Positions 29,043-37,689 of a stretch of DNA of 62,726 bases are shown in pieces (positions within the stretch are counted from its first letter, which is position 1; each line of letters begins with the position of its first letter). The DNA is from an uncultured Prochlorococcus sp. Lineage in GTDB: Bacteria; Cyanobacteriota; Cyanobacteriia; PCC-6307; Cyanobiaceae. Below the pieces are notes generated by a model. The model was not told the origin of the DNA. It searched no databases and saw nothing but the letters and a program-made list of their open reading frames with translations. The stretch lies in the NCBI GenBank assembly GCA_902571335.1, contig CACGBT010000008.1:1-62726 (forward strand), in the 5' to 3' direction. A program made the position numbers and the translations under genes.

Positions 29043-29585
29043 GTGAAAAATTCATTACCAAAAATATCTGGTCCATGGAAATTAATGCTACTTGGCGATG
29101 GAAGTCCAACTAGACATTTACAACTTTTAACTAATCAAGAGACGAAAATTCAATTAATTTCAATGCGAGTCGATCCTCTATTTATTGAGGAAGGTCCTAA
29201 AGAATTAAATCAATTAAATGGACCTTTAATTAGAAGACAAGTATGGATTAAAAACAATAATAAAAACCTAGCATGGGCTGAAAGTTGGTGGAATTCAGAA
29301 CAAGTTAATGAAAATTTAAAAGCCAAAGAAGAACCAATATGGAAGAATTTAACACAAGACAGGTCAGAATTGTTTAGAGAAGTTGACCGAATTTCACTTG
29401 TTAATTCAAATTGGTTAGAGGATCAATTTTGTTTTAAAGGTCCGTTTTGGTCAAGAAATTATAGATTTTTTCGAGACAAAAAGCCTCTAACAATTATTAG
29501 AGAAGTATTCAATCCACATTTAGAAAGTTTATTAGGCTATTCAGGAATTAAAGAATTTACGAAACTATACTCTTCTTCTTCTTGA
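29043..29585 (+). CDS. Cyanobacterial chorismate lyase (4-hydroxybenzoate synthase)
   Basis: This 180-residue protein matches the cyanobacterial chorismate pyruvate-lyase family that makes 4-hydroxybenzoate for plastoquinone. It has the segments GPWKLMLLGDGSPTRHL, PLIRRQVW, WAESWW and REVFNPHLESLLGY. The start is unsettled. GTG 29043 is listed, but the frame stays open back to 28977. The upstream codons spell LWEEKASTFLV just before the conserved LPKISGPWK, which resembles the head of homologues. CTG 28980 or ATT 29010 are candidate non-standard starts; there is no in-frame ATG. The 3' end overlaps the convergent gene by 21 bases in a TCT-repeat tract. Confidence 0.88.
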   Translation: MKNSLPKISGPWKLMLLGDGSPTRHLQLLTNQETKIQLISMRVDPLFIEEGPKELNQLNGPLIRRQVWIKNNNKNLAWAESWWNSEQVNENLKAKEEPIWKNLTQDRSELFREVDRISLVNSNWLEDQFCFKGPFWSRNYRFFRDKKPLTIIREVFNPHLESLLGYSGIKEFTKLYSSSS

Positions 29586-30128
29586 TCTAGGAAGATTTCT
29601 TGATTTTGATTGAACTTGTTGGTTTGATTGATCTCTCGAAGTATTATTCTCTTTTGCGGAAGCTCTTTGCCATCTTTCAACTTTGAAATCCATTTCATCT
29701 GGCCAATCCTCGTCCTTACTCTCTTTCCCATAAGGTAACTTTTTTTGCTCAATTGTCTGTAAATTTTTTGTTTGCCTTAAAGATATTGCTTCTAAAGGTC
29801 TTTTTGAATGTTTCTTAGTAGATTCATAAGAATTTGATTCTCTAGAAAATTTCTTAATATCACTGTTATCAGCGTAAAAATTCTCATCATTCCAATCATC
29901 ATTATCTTCATCAAAAAATAAATCCACTTTTTCAGATACCCATCTTCCTACTTTTTTAACACTCTTATTTGTTATTCCTTGAAAGTCTGAGTTCCTTCTT
30001 TTTCCTGGCCTAGCACCAGAGACTCCATCAACAAATTGTCTTCCAGTTTCGAAAATTTTATCAACCTGTTTATCAACAATATTTTTATCAAAACTATTTC
30101 TAAAATTTCTAATTCTCCTTGATTCCAT
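29565..30128 (-). CDS. Basic/acidic low-complexity hypothetical protein
   Basis: No family is recognised for this 187-residue protein. It starts ESRRIRNFRNSF, has a possibly folded segment at about 20-75 (VDKIFETGRQFVDGVSG...KVGRWVSEKVDLFF), then an acidic Asp/Asn stretch. It ends with a long polar, probably disordered tail closing in SRRRRV. No signal peptide or membrane segment. The terminal Arg codons are the reverse complement of the Ser codons ending chorismate lyase. The start-proximal region looks conserved in style with marine picocyanobacterial proteins of unknown role. Confidence 0.7.
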   Translation of the reverse strand: MESRRIRNFRNSFDKNIVDKQVDKIFETGRQFVDGVSGARPGKRRNSDFQGITNKSVKKVGRWVSEKVDLFFDEDNDDWNDENFYADNSDIKKFSRESNSYESTKKHSKRPLEAISLRQTKNLQTIEQKKLPYGKESKDEDWPDEMDFKVERWQRASAKENNTSRDQSNQQVQSKSRNLPRSRRRRV

Positions 30129-30211
30129 AAATTATTATGCTTTTTAAAATATAAATTACATTAAAAAAATAAATAATTCCAAATATAGAAACAAAAACAC
30201 ATCTTATATTT

Positions 30212-30739
30212 TTAATCAAACAAAATTAAACACTTTTTATTCCACGATCCATTAAAGAAATTTAAACAACATTTTTTACAGGCAATATTCTTTATCCTTT
30301 TCCTGTAGAAAAATTTCTCACCACAATTTTGGCAAGTTCCTATGTATTTTAATTCTCTCCTTTCAATAGGAAATGAGTGCCTCACAGAAATTTGAAAATG
30401 CTTCTCTTTCTTATTAATTTCATTCATCTTTTCTAAAAAATTTGGACCATGTATCTCATTTTTTTTTAATATCCTATCTACCCATGCATGAATCATTTCA
30501 TGACATAAAGTACTGTTTATTTCACTAGTGGATAATTTACTCAAAATAGGTTTTGATAAGATAATTTCAGAATCTACAAAACCATTAATTCGTTTTCTTT
30601 TATAAAAACCAGCAGTAGTTTTTAATCTATTATCACTCCATCTAACTTTGACCAAAGGTTGATTATTAACTGCTAAAGAATTTTCAAAATATTGGCTATT
30701 AAATTTATGGAATAAAGGTAAAAGAGGAATTACAGGCAT
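30212..30739 (-). CDS. SprT-like zinc metalloprotease
   Basis: This 175-residue SprT-family protein has the zinc protease motif HEMIH at 80-84 with a downstream HGPNF histidine (about 97). The C-terminal zinc ribbon uses C136, C139, C154 and C157/C158. Eukaryotic Spartan (SPRTN) proteins of this superfamily cut DNA-protein crosslinks; the bacterial function is not settled. It is 83 bases upstream of the unknown 187-aa gene on the same strand and divergent (85 bases) from the NTF2-like gene that precedes the DNA ligase. Confidence 0.85.
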   Translation of the reverse strand: MPVIPLLPLFHKFNSQYFENSLAVNNQPLVKVRWSDNRLKTTAGFYKRKRINGFVDSEIILSKPILSKLSTSEINSTLCHEMIHAWVDRILKKNEIHGPNFLEKMNEINKKEKHFQISVRHSFPIERRELKYIGTCQNCGEKFFYRKRIKNIACKKCCLNFFNGSWNKKCLILFD

Positions 30740-30824
30740 TATGGATTAAAATTAGTATTATTTTGACAAAAAAAGCCATCAAAAACGATTTCTTTTCTTA
30801 AAGTAATAAAAAACTTAAATCAAC

Positions 30825-31244
30825 ATGGATGCAACATTAGTTAAAGATATCGGAATTAAAGCATTATTAGTTGGCGGAGCTGTACTAGTTTCTTTTTGGA
30901 CTTTTAATGCAGTCAAATTAGTTATAAGCGCTAGAGGAATTAATCCATTAGTAAGAAAGTTTTTTGATCAAATAGCTGCTGGCAGAATTGATGCAGCGTA
31001 TGGTTTGACTACAAAAACTTATAAAACTCATGTGAAGCGCCAAGACTTTCTTAAATTTTTAGCTAGTTTAAACCTCAATAAATACAGAAATTTAAAATCA
31101 GGAAGACCTAGAGTCCAAGAAGACCAAATTATAATAACTCTGAATTTAAAATCAGAAGATAAACAAGATGAGCTCCCATTAGATTTTACTTTCGCAAAAA
31201 CTGACAATGATTGGAAAATAGACAGAATAGCAAAAGTGAATTAA
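30825..31244 (+). CDS. Membrane-anchored NTF2-like (DUF4864-type) protein
   Basis: This 139-residue protein has one N-terminal membrane segment (about 10-33, IGIKALLVGGAVLVSFWTFNAV). The soluble domain that follows carries FFDQIAAGRIDAAYGLTTKTYK and ends in DNDWKIDRI. This layout is typical of small NTF2-like or DUF4864 domains. Function is unknown; such domains often bind small ligands or partner proteins. It is 9 bases ahead of the ATP-dependent ligase gene and may be co-transcribed with it. Confidence 0.72.
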   Translation: MDATLVKDIGIKALLVGGAVLVSFWTFNAVKLVISARGINPLVRKFFDQIAAGRIDAAYGLTTKTYKTHVKRQDFLKFLASLNLNKYRNLKSGRPRVQEDQIIITLNLKSEDKQDELPLDFTFAKTDNDWKIDRIAKVN

Positions 31245-31253
31245 TAATTTCTT

Positions 31254-32582
31254 GTGAGGCAAAAAGAATTGTTTAAAGAAGAGATAATACATCAACTAGA
31301 ATTACACCCAAGTAGATTAGATAAAGAAAAAATCATCTCAGAAGCAATGGAACAAGGTCTAGATGACTTTTTTGAGGGTATCCGTATGGCACTTGATCCG
31401 TTGGTAACTTTTGGTGTAAAAATTATTCCTGAAAAAGATAATGAAAAAAGTCAAAGTTTTTTATGGAAAGATTTTAAAAAATTAGCAAATAAGCTTATTC
31501 ATAGAGAACTTACTGGTCACGCTGCGCGCGATGCAATTATTACGGCTATGGAATCTGCCACGAAAGAAGAGTGGAATGGTTTTTATAGACGAGTTTTAAT
31601 TAAAGACCTTAGATGTGGTGTATCTGAAAAAACAATAAACAAGATAGCGAAGAAATTTCCCAAATATGCAATTCCTATTTTTTCTTGTCCTTTGGCTCAT
31701 GACAGTGCAAATCATGAAAAAAAAATGATAGGAAAAAAGCAAATTGAAATCAAATTAGATGGTGTGCGCGTCTTGACTATTATTAGACAAAATAAAGTAG
31801 AAATGTTTTCTCGTAATGGGAAACAATTCCATAATTTTGGTCATATTATCTCAGAAATAGAAAACGTCTTAAAAGAAGATCCTGCACCTCATGACTTAGT
31901 TCTAGATGGTGAAGTAATGAGCGCTAACTTTCAGGATTTAATGAAACAGGTTCATAGAAAAGATGGCAAACAAACAAAAGACGCAGTTCTACATCTATTT
32001 GACTTATGTCCCCTTGAAGACTTCCAAAAAGGGATATGGCACACTAGTCAAACAGCAAGAAGTTTATTAGTAAAAGAATGGGTAGCAAAACATTCTATAC
32101 TTTTAAGACATATAAAAACACTTGAATGGGAAAATGTAGACCTCGACACCACTGAGGGACAGAAAAGATTTGTAGAGCTGAATAAATCTGCTGTGGAGGG
32201 TGGATATGAAGGAGTAATGATTAAAGATCCTAATGCTATGTATGAATGTAAAAGAACACACAGTTGGTTAAAAGCAAAACCTTTCATTGAAGTCACTTTA
32301 AAGGTTGTATCTGTTGAGGAAGGCACAGGTCGCAACAAAGGTAGACTAGGAGCTGTCCTAGTAGAAGGTGAAGATGATGGGCATGAATACAGTCTTAGTT
32401 GTGGAAGCGGATTTAGTGATATCCAACGTGAAGAATTTTGGTCAAAAAGGAATCAACTTATTGGTCAACTTGTAGAAATCAGAGCTGATGCTAAAACTAA
32501 ATCCAAGGATGCGGTGGCTTTTAGTCTTAGGTTCCCTAGATTCAAATGCTTTAGAGGATTTAAAGCTGGAGAAAAAGTTTAA
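31254..32582 (+). CDS. ATP-dependent DNA ligase, phage T4-like
   Basis: This 442-residue ligase joins nicks using ATP, unlike the NAD-dependent LigA expected as the cell's replicative ligase. The nucleotidyl lysine is K167 in motif I (EIKLDGVRV). Downstream motifs are SRNGK (III-like), DGEV (IIIa/IV region), EGVMIKD (IV) and WLKAKP (V). A helical N-terminal region with DLRCGVSEKTINKI and a C-terminal OB-fold follow the T4 gp30 / eukaryotic LIG layout. The start is GTG 31254. Short GC-rich stretches (for example CGCTGCGCGCGATG near 31520) differ from neighbouring genes. No integrase or other phage gene is nearby. Repair or phage-derived origin are both possible. Confidence 0.88.
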   Translation: MRQKELFKEEIIHQLELHPSRLDKEKIISEAMEQGLDDFFEGIRMALDPLVTFGVKIIPEKDNEKSQSFLWKDFKKLANKLIHRELTGHAARDAIITAMESATKEEWNGFYRRVLIKDLRCGVSEKTINKIAKKFPKYAIPIFSCPLAHDSANHEKKMIGKKQIEIKLDGVRVLTIIRQNKVEMFSRNGKQFHNFGHIISEIENVLKEDPAPHDLVLDGEVMSANFQDLMKQVHRKDGKQTKDAVLHLFDLCPLEDFQKGIWHTSQTARSLLVKEWVAKHSILLRHIKTLEWENVDLDTTEGQKRFVELNKSAVEGGYEGVMIKDPNAMYECKRTHSWLKAKPFIEVTLKVVSVEEGTGRNKGRLGAVLVEGEDDGHEYSLSCGSGFSDIQREEFWSKRNQLIGQLVEIRADAKTKSKDAVAFSLRFPRFKCFRGFKAGEKV

Positions 32583-32620
32583 ATTTTAAAAATAATATTC
32601 AAAAAAGTAGTCAATAAAAA

Positions 32621-32701
32621 ATGTGGTTTTTAAGTAAAAAAATAAAAATCTCAGCTATAGAATGTAAGAATAATTATCAGGAATTTTTGAGAGAGTTATG
32701 A
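32621..32701 (+). CDS. Possible micro-ORF (26 aa)
   Basis: ATG 32621 opens a 26-residue frame (MWFLSKKIKISAIECKNNYQ then EFLREL) whose TGA overlaps the ATG of the next small ORF in an ATGA junction. Such overlaps usually mark coupled genes. There is no clear SD. The frame is short enough to be chance. Confidence 0.2.
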   Translation: MWFLSKKIKISAIECKNNYQEFLREL

Positions 32702-32850
32702 CGAAGAAAACAATTTTCAACTTCATAAAAACACCTTGTGGACGGGCAAAATATATCGAATTAGAAGCCAATAAAACTTTACTAGGTAAATTTAGACTGT
32801 TGTGGTTTATCTTAATTGCATCTATTAGAGATTGGAATATTAAAGAGTAA
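32698..32850 (+). CDS. Small hypothetical protein (50 aa)
   Basis: This 50-residue frame begins MTKKTIFNFIKTPCGRAKYI and continues with ELEANKTLLGKFRLLWF and a hydrophobic ILIAS stretch, ending DWNIKE. A GAGAGAG run 3-9 bases upstream of ATG 32698 can serve as ribosome binding site. It fills the gap between the ligase gene and the convergent TVP38-like gene, ending 4 bases from the latter. Composition looks like a genuine small protein, possibly membrane-associated, but no family is recognised. Confidence 0.5.
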   Translation: MTKKTIFNFIKTPCGRAKYIELEANKTLLGKFRLLWFILIASIRDWNIKE

Positions 32851-32854
32851 ATTC

Positions 32855-33451
32855 TTAGGATTTTTCAAAATATTCTCTGGAGTATTTAGCTGAGAAATAT
32901 ACAACTAAAAAAGTTGAAATAATTCCAACGATAGTAATATATAAATTATTTGGTGATTGCACATTTTTTAACTCCTGAATACTTTTTGCCAAACTACCTA
33001 TTGAGCAATACAGAAAAGTTCCTGGAATTATTCCAAGGAGACCAAGAGCGAAATCTCTAAATTTAACATTATTCAAACCATAAAAATAATTAAGAATACT
33101 GAAGGGGAATATCGGCGATAATCTCGCTAAAAAAATTAATTTAAGTCCGCCTTTTTCTACTACTTTTTCCATGACACTTAATTTTGGATAACGGCTAAAA
33201 AGATTTTTTAGCTTTTTTGCAAAAAAACTTTTTGATACAAAAAAAGCAACTGATGCTCCTATCGAAGCGGAAATAATAACGATAATAGATCCTAAATATG
33301 AGCCATATAAAAAACCTGATAATAAAGATAACCAAGAAGCTGGAAGTATTAATAAAACAATTAAAATATAAATACAAACAAACGAAAAGATCCCGATTCC
33401 AGTATTAAAAAAAAAAGACAAATTATAAATATTTTCAAGAAATATATTCAT
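32855..33451 (-). CDS. TVP38/TMEM64 (VTT/DedA-like) membrane protein
   Basis: This multi-pass protein of about 198 residues has the VTT-domain signature: a hydrophobic start, LPASWLSLLSGFLYGSYLGSIIVI, then FFVSKSF, the central FLARLSPIFPFSILNYFYGL loop and LGIIPGTFLYCSIGSLA. VTT/DedA proteins are linked to lipid scrambling and membrane homeostasis; the substrate here is unknown. ATG 33451 follows the valS stop by 2 bases. A TTG at 33457 overlapping that stop is an alternative start. It is probably expressed with valS. Confidence 0.83.
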   Translation of the reverse strand: MNIFLENIYNLSFFFNTGIGIFSFVCIYILIVLLILPASWLSLLSGFLYGSYLGSIIVIISASIGASVAFFVSKSFFAKKLKNLFSRYPKLSVMEKVVEKGGLKLIFLARLSPIFPFSILNYFYGLNNVKFRDFALGLLGIIPGTFLYCSIGSLAKSIQELKNVQSPNNLYITIVGIISTFLVVYFSAKYSREYFEKS

Positions 33452-33453
33452 TC

Positions 33454-36210
33454 TCAATTCAAAAGTTCGAGTTTTTTAGTAATTCTTTCCTTTTGTACCG
33501 AACCCTCATTTAATTTAAATCTGCATTCATCAACAACATCTTTTGGAGCCCTATCAACGAAATTTTTATTAGATAATCTCTTATTTAAATTTTCTAATTC
33601 AATAGTCACCTTTTTTAAATCCTTGGTTAACCTTTCCCTTAATGCATCTATATTTACATAACCCTGAAAAGGTAAGTAAACCTCTAAATCACTAATTATC
33701 CCAGAAAAAGATTTAGCAAACTCTTTTTTATCAACAGCATTAGTTTTAAAAATAAATACTTCAGATGATTTAGTTAAGGTTTGAATATCATCAACTAAAA
33801 TTTTTAAAAAATCAATCAATTCATCATTGTCTGAAATTAAATATACAGGAACTTTCTCTGATGGCTTAAGACCTAATTCAGCTCTCAAATTTCTTATCAG
33901 CCTAATAATTTCAAAGAGTTCCTGAAAGGAATTATCAAGCTTAATATCAACAAATTTATTTTCGTGAATTGGCCATCTTTGAACAGATAATAATGCATTA
34001 TCTGGTTTTATTTGCAGCACATGCCAAAGTTCCTCAGTAATGTGCGGCATAAAAGGATGAATCATTACCAAAATATCATTGAGCACTTTTATTAAAACTT
34101 TTTCAGATATTTGTCTATTTTTAGTCTCTTTATTATTAAATCTTTGTTTAGCAAATTCTACATACCAGTCACAAAAATCATTCCACGTAAATTCATATAG
34201 TAGTTTCGCAGATTCTCCCAATTTATATTCTTTCAACAAAGCAGCGACTTTTATATTTACCTGATTCAATTTCGATAAAATCCACTTATCACTTAACTCT
34301 AAAGAAGTTTCATCACTCTCATTAAGCGAATAATTATTATTAGAAGTTTTATTAATTAACACAAATTTAGTTGCATTCCATAATTTATTCGCAAAATTTC
34401 TTGAAGCTTCAACAGTTGAAGATGTATCTTTTTTCCTATCAAAATCAAGCCGGATATCTTGTCCAGCGCCTGCAACTTCTCGAATTAAAGCAAATCGTAG
34501 AGCATCAGAACCATATTTATCAATTAATAGTATTGGATCAATACCATTACCTGAACTTTTACTCATTTTTTTATTGTTTTCATCTCGAACTAGACCATGA
34601 ATATAAACATCCTTAAAAGGAATATTATTCGTAAAAGTATTCCCCATCATTGTCATTCTCGCCACCCAGAAAAAAATAATATCGAAACCAGTAACAAGAA
34701 CACTATTTGGATACCATTTTTTAAAATCCGGATCATTTGTATTTGGCCAACCAAGGGTTGAGAAAGGCCATAAACCACTTGAAAACCATGTATCCAAAAC
34801 ATCTTTATCACGAACCAATTTAATATTTAATCCAAATTTTTTATTAGCTTCGATTAAGGCATCCTCTTCATTTCTCGCAACAACATATGGAGTATTTTGT
34901 TCTATTGAGTCTTGAGATTCGTCTAAAACGTACCATGCTGGTATTTGGTGCCCCCACCACAATTGCCGACTGATACACCAATCATTAATATTCTCTAACC
35001 AATCCTTATAAACTTTCTCCCAGCGTGGAGGAATAAAGGATGGTTTTTTAGAATCAATTTCATTAAGACATCCTTGTGATATATCATCCATTTTCAAAAA
35101 CCATTGTGTTGACAATAAAGGTTCAATTGGCACCTTACCTCTATCAGAAAAAGGAACAGTATGTTTATAATCCTCTATCTTTGTCAAAAGGCCTAAGTTA
35201 TCCAATTCTTTGATAATTTTCTTTCTAGCCTCATATCTATCTAAATTTTGAAAAATACCTGCATTAATATTTAAAGTTCCATCTTTGTTCATTACATTAA
35301 TCTGTTTTAAATTATGCCTTTTTCCTATTTCAAAATCATTTGGATCATGGGCTGGAGTAACCTTCACACAACCTGTACCAAAATCTTTATCAACATGTGA
35401 ATCAGCGATAATAGGTATTTCTCTATCAACGAAAGGAACTTTTACTTTGACACCAATAAATTCTTTATATCTATCATCATCAGGATTAACTGCCACAGCA
35501 GTATCACCCAAAAGAGTTTCTGGTCTTGTTGTTGCAACTTCTAAGTACTTATCTAACTGTTCACCACTTTCAGAAATTAAAAGGTATTTAAAATACCATA
35601 AATGACCATTTACTTCTTGCATTTCAACTTCAAGATCACTTACAGCAGATTGAGATTCAGGGCACCAATTAACCAAATATTCGCCTCTATAAATTAAATT
35701 CTTTTTATAGAGAATATTAAAAGCCTCAATAACTGCTTCATTTAATTTTTGATCAAGAGTAAATCTTTCTCTAGTCCAGTCAACTGAATATCCTATCCTT
35801 TTTAATTGAGAAACTATTCTTCCACCGCTTTGTTCTTTCCAGTTCCATGCTCTTTTAAGAAATTCATCTCTTCCAATATCTTCGCTTGTTTTGCCTTCAC
35901 TTTTTAATTGTTTTTCAAGAATAGTTTGAACAGCTATTGAAGCATGATCAGTTCCCGGTAAACACAAAACATTCTTTCCTAAAAGTCTTTGAAAACGTAC
36001 TACAACATCTATCAATGCAGTATTAAATGCATGCCCCATATGCAAAGATCCAGTTACATTTGGTGGCGGAATAACAACACAAAAAGGCTCGCCATCATCC
36101 GCAGGGTTAGGACTAAACGCCTTTAGACTTTCCCATTTTTCTTGCCACTTTTTCTCTACTTCAAAAGGTGAATAATTCTCTAAAGATAATTGATCATTCA
36201 TCTCTGTCAT
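33454..36210 (-). CDS. valS: Valyl-tRNA synthetase
   Basis: This class I aminoacyl-tRNA synthetase (about 918 residues) charges tRNA-Val. The HIGH-type motif is HMGH (in NVTGSLHMGHAFN), the KMSKS motif is intact (NKKMSKSSGNGIDP), and the CP1 editing domain is present (ATTRPETLLGDTAVAVNP). A C-terminal coiled coil (about 860-918, rich in Leu, Glu and Lys) is the usual ValRS tRNA-binding arm. ATG 36210 is preferred; TTG 36216 and ATG 36201 are alternatives. It sits downstream of the tRNA-Val(UAC) and IscA-like genes on the same strand. Confidence 0.97.
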   Translation of the reverse strand: MTEMNDQLSLENYSPFEVEKKWQEKWESLKAFSPNPADDGEPFCVVIPPPNVTGSLHMGHAFNTALIDVVVRFQRLLGKNVLCLPGTDHASIAVQTILEKQLKSEGKTSEDIGRDEFLKRAWNWKEQSGGRIVSQLKRIGYSVDWTRERFTLDQKLNEAVIEAFNILYKKNLIYRGEYLVNWCPESQSAVSDLEVEMQEVNGHLWYFKYLLISESGEQLDKYLEVATTRPETLLGDTAVAVNPDDDRYKEFIGVKVKVPFVDREIPIIADSHVDKDFGTGCVKVTPAHDPNDFEIGKRHNLKQINVMNKDGTLNINAGIFQNLDRYEARKKIIKELDNLGLLTKIEDYKHTVPFSDRGKVPIEPLLSTQWFLKMDDISQGCLNEIDSKKPSFIPPRWEKVYKDWLENINDWCISRQLWWGHQIPAWYVLDESQDSIEQNTPYVVARNEEDALIEANKKFGLNIKLVRDKDVLDTWFSSGLWPFSTLGWPNTNDPDFKKWYPNSVLVTGFDIIFFWVARMTMMGNTFTNNIPFKDVYIHGLVRDENNKKMSKSSGNGIDPILLIDKYGSDALRFALIREVAGAGQDIRLDFDRKKDTSSTVEASRNFANKLWNATKFVLINKTSNNNYSLNESDETSLELSDKWILSKLNQVNIKVAALLKEYKLGESAKLLYEFTWNDFCDWYVEFAKQRFNNKETKNRQISEKVLIKVLNDILVMIHPFMPHITEELWHVLQIKPDNALLSVQRWPIHENKFVDIKLDNSFQELFEIIRLIRNLRAELGLKPSEKVPVYLISDNDELIDFLKILVDDIQTLTKSSEVFIFKTNAVDKKEFAKSFSGIISDLEVYLPFQGYVNIDALRERLTKDLKKVTIELENLNKRLSNKNFVDRAPKDVVDECRFKLNEGSVQKERITKKLELLN

Positions 36211-36307
36211 GTGCAAATTTTATTTCAATAAACTTTTTGTTTATTTTATCTTGAGAGCAGCCAATTAATGAAAATAATATTAGTTTGCAAAAAAAGACAT
36301 ATTTATT

Positions 36308-36649
36308 CTACAAAAGTTTGAAGCCAGAACCACAGGAACAACGTTTTGCATTTTTTGGTGTTGAAATAAGAAATCCACCACCGCTCAAATCACCGTAATA
36401 ATCTAATTTTAAATCTTTCAGTAAATTAAACTTTTTTACATCCGCGTATAAAGTTACTCCTTCAGTTCTTGAAATAGGGGATCCATTACATGTACCTGGC
36501 CTTAATTTAATATGCATCCATCCTTCGGAACAATTTTTATCCTCTACCAAATCAATCGACATTTCTCCTGGAGAACCTCCAAAAGAAGCTTGCCTAGATA
36601 GTTCTGAAGCAGCACTTTGACTGATTGAAAGATTGACGATCTCAGTCAT
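36308..36649 (-). CDS. IscA/HesB-family A-type iron-sulfur carrier
   Basis: This 113-residue A-type carrier delivers or stores Fe-S clusters. Ligand cysteines appear as C in GTCNGSP and as the C-terminal C-S-C-G motif (RCSCGSGFKLL). The ATG at 36649 (MTEIVNLSISQSAASEL) is the right start. An upstream in-frame ATG at 36694 would run into the tRNA-Val gene and adds residues unlike the family. The gene begins 15 bases downstream of the tRNA and ends 97 bases before valS. Confidence 0.87.
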   Translation of the reverse strand: MTEIVNLSISQSAASELSRQASFGGSPGEMSIDLVEDKNCSEGWMHIKLRPGTCNGSPISRTEGVTLYADVKKFNLLKDLKLDYYGDLSGGGFLISTPKNAKRCSCGSGFKLL

Positions 36650-36664
36650 TAGAAAAATAATAAA

Positions 36665-36736
<72 letters not shown>

Positions 36737-36834
36737 TTATGATAAATCATTCTAATAGATGAAGTTGAAAAATTTATACAAAGTATTTAAATATTTCATG
36801 ATTGAGGCAAAATTTAATTAATAAAATATATCCT

Positions 36835-37689
36835 ATGTCCTCAAACAATAGATATAAATTGGAAAGCAATTCCGATTTAGATACTATAAATAGTTTTAAA
36901 ATCTTAATATCTAACATCAAAGCATTAAAAGATAAAACTTGGGGCTGCCCATGGCAGAAAATACAGTCTCATATATCGTTGATCCCATTTTTATATGAAG
37001 AAAGTAATGAATTTATAGATGCGATATATGAAAAAAATGCAGATAACATGTGTGAGGAATTAGGAGATCTTTTATTACAAGTAATGCTTCATGCTGAAAT
37101 CGGTTACGAAGATAAAGAATTCGCACTAAATGATGTTATAAAAAATCTAAACAAGAAAATTATTAATAGACATCCATATATTTTTAAGAAAAAAGAAAAA
37201 GTATCATTAAAAAAATCACAACAGATTTGGGTAAATATAAAAAATTTAGAAAAAGAAGCACCTAATATGAAATCTTCAATTAGTAGAAATTTAAATTTGA
37301 AAATTAAAAATTTACCGCCAACGGTTGGAACAGATAAAATAACAAATGTTGTTAAAGAAAATGGTTTCAAGTGGGAAAGTACTGATGAGATTTTTAAAAA
37401 ATTAGAAGAAGAGATTAATGAATTAAAGGAAGCAATTAAAATTAAAAATGATTCAGAGATAAAAAATGAATTTGGGGATATTTACTTTACTCTTCTTAAT
37501 CTCTCAAACTTTTTAAAGATCAATCCTGAATCAGCTCTTCAAAAAACTAATATAAAATTTTTAGACAGATTTTCAATCGTCGAAGAGCATGCAGGACATA
37601 ATATGAAAAAACAAACTCCCAAAGAATTTCAAAGGCTATGGCAAATAGCCAAGCAAAAACTGGCGGGAAAAATTGCTAAGGGCAAATGA
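36835..37689 (+). CDS. mazG: Nucleoside triphosphate pyrophosphohydrolase MazG
   Basis: This protein of about 284 residues has two MazG folds. The first carries GCPWQKIQSHISL, EESNEFIDAI and EELGDLLLQV (the ExxE...ExxD metal site). The second carries EEEINELKEAI and EFGDIYFTL. MazG hydrolyses NTPs to NMP and pyrophosphate and is tied to nucleotide-pool cleaning and ppGpp levels. ATG 36835 is preferred over TTG 36802. The stop overlaps the speE ATG (ATGA), so translation is likely coupled. Confidence 0.93.
   Translation: MSSNNRYKLESNSDLDTINSFKILISNIKALKDKTWGCPWQKIQSHISLIPFLYEESNEFIDAIYEKNADNMCEELGDLLLQVMLHAEIGYEDKEFALNDVIKNLNKKIINRHPYIFKKKEKVSLKKSQQIWVNIKNLEKEAPNMKSSISRNLNLKIKNLPPTVGTDKITNVVKENGFKWESTDEIFKKLEEEINELKEAIKIKNDSEIKNEFGDIYFTLLNLSNFLKINPESALQKTNIKFLDRFSIVEEHAGHNMKKQTPKEFQRLWQIAKQKLAGKIAKGK

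Noticed and set aside
30825..32850. Prophage remnant or genomic island around the DNA ligase
   Set aside because: No integrase, structural phage gene, direct repeat or tRNA fragment was seen; only one phage-like gene is present.
36802..36834. TTG start for mazG
   Set aside because: The extra 11 residues are not family-like and ATG 36835 is available.
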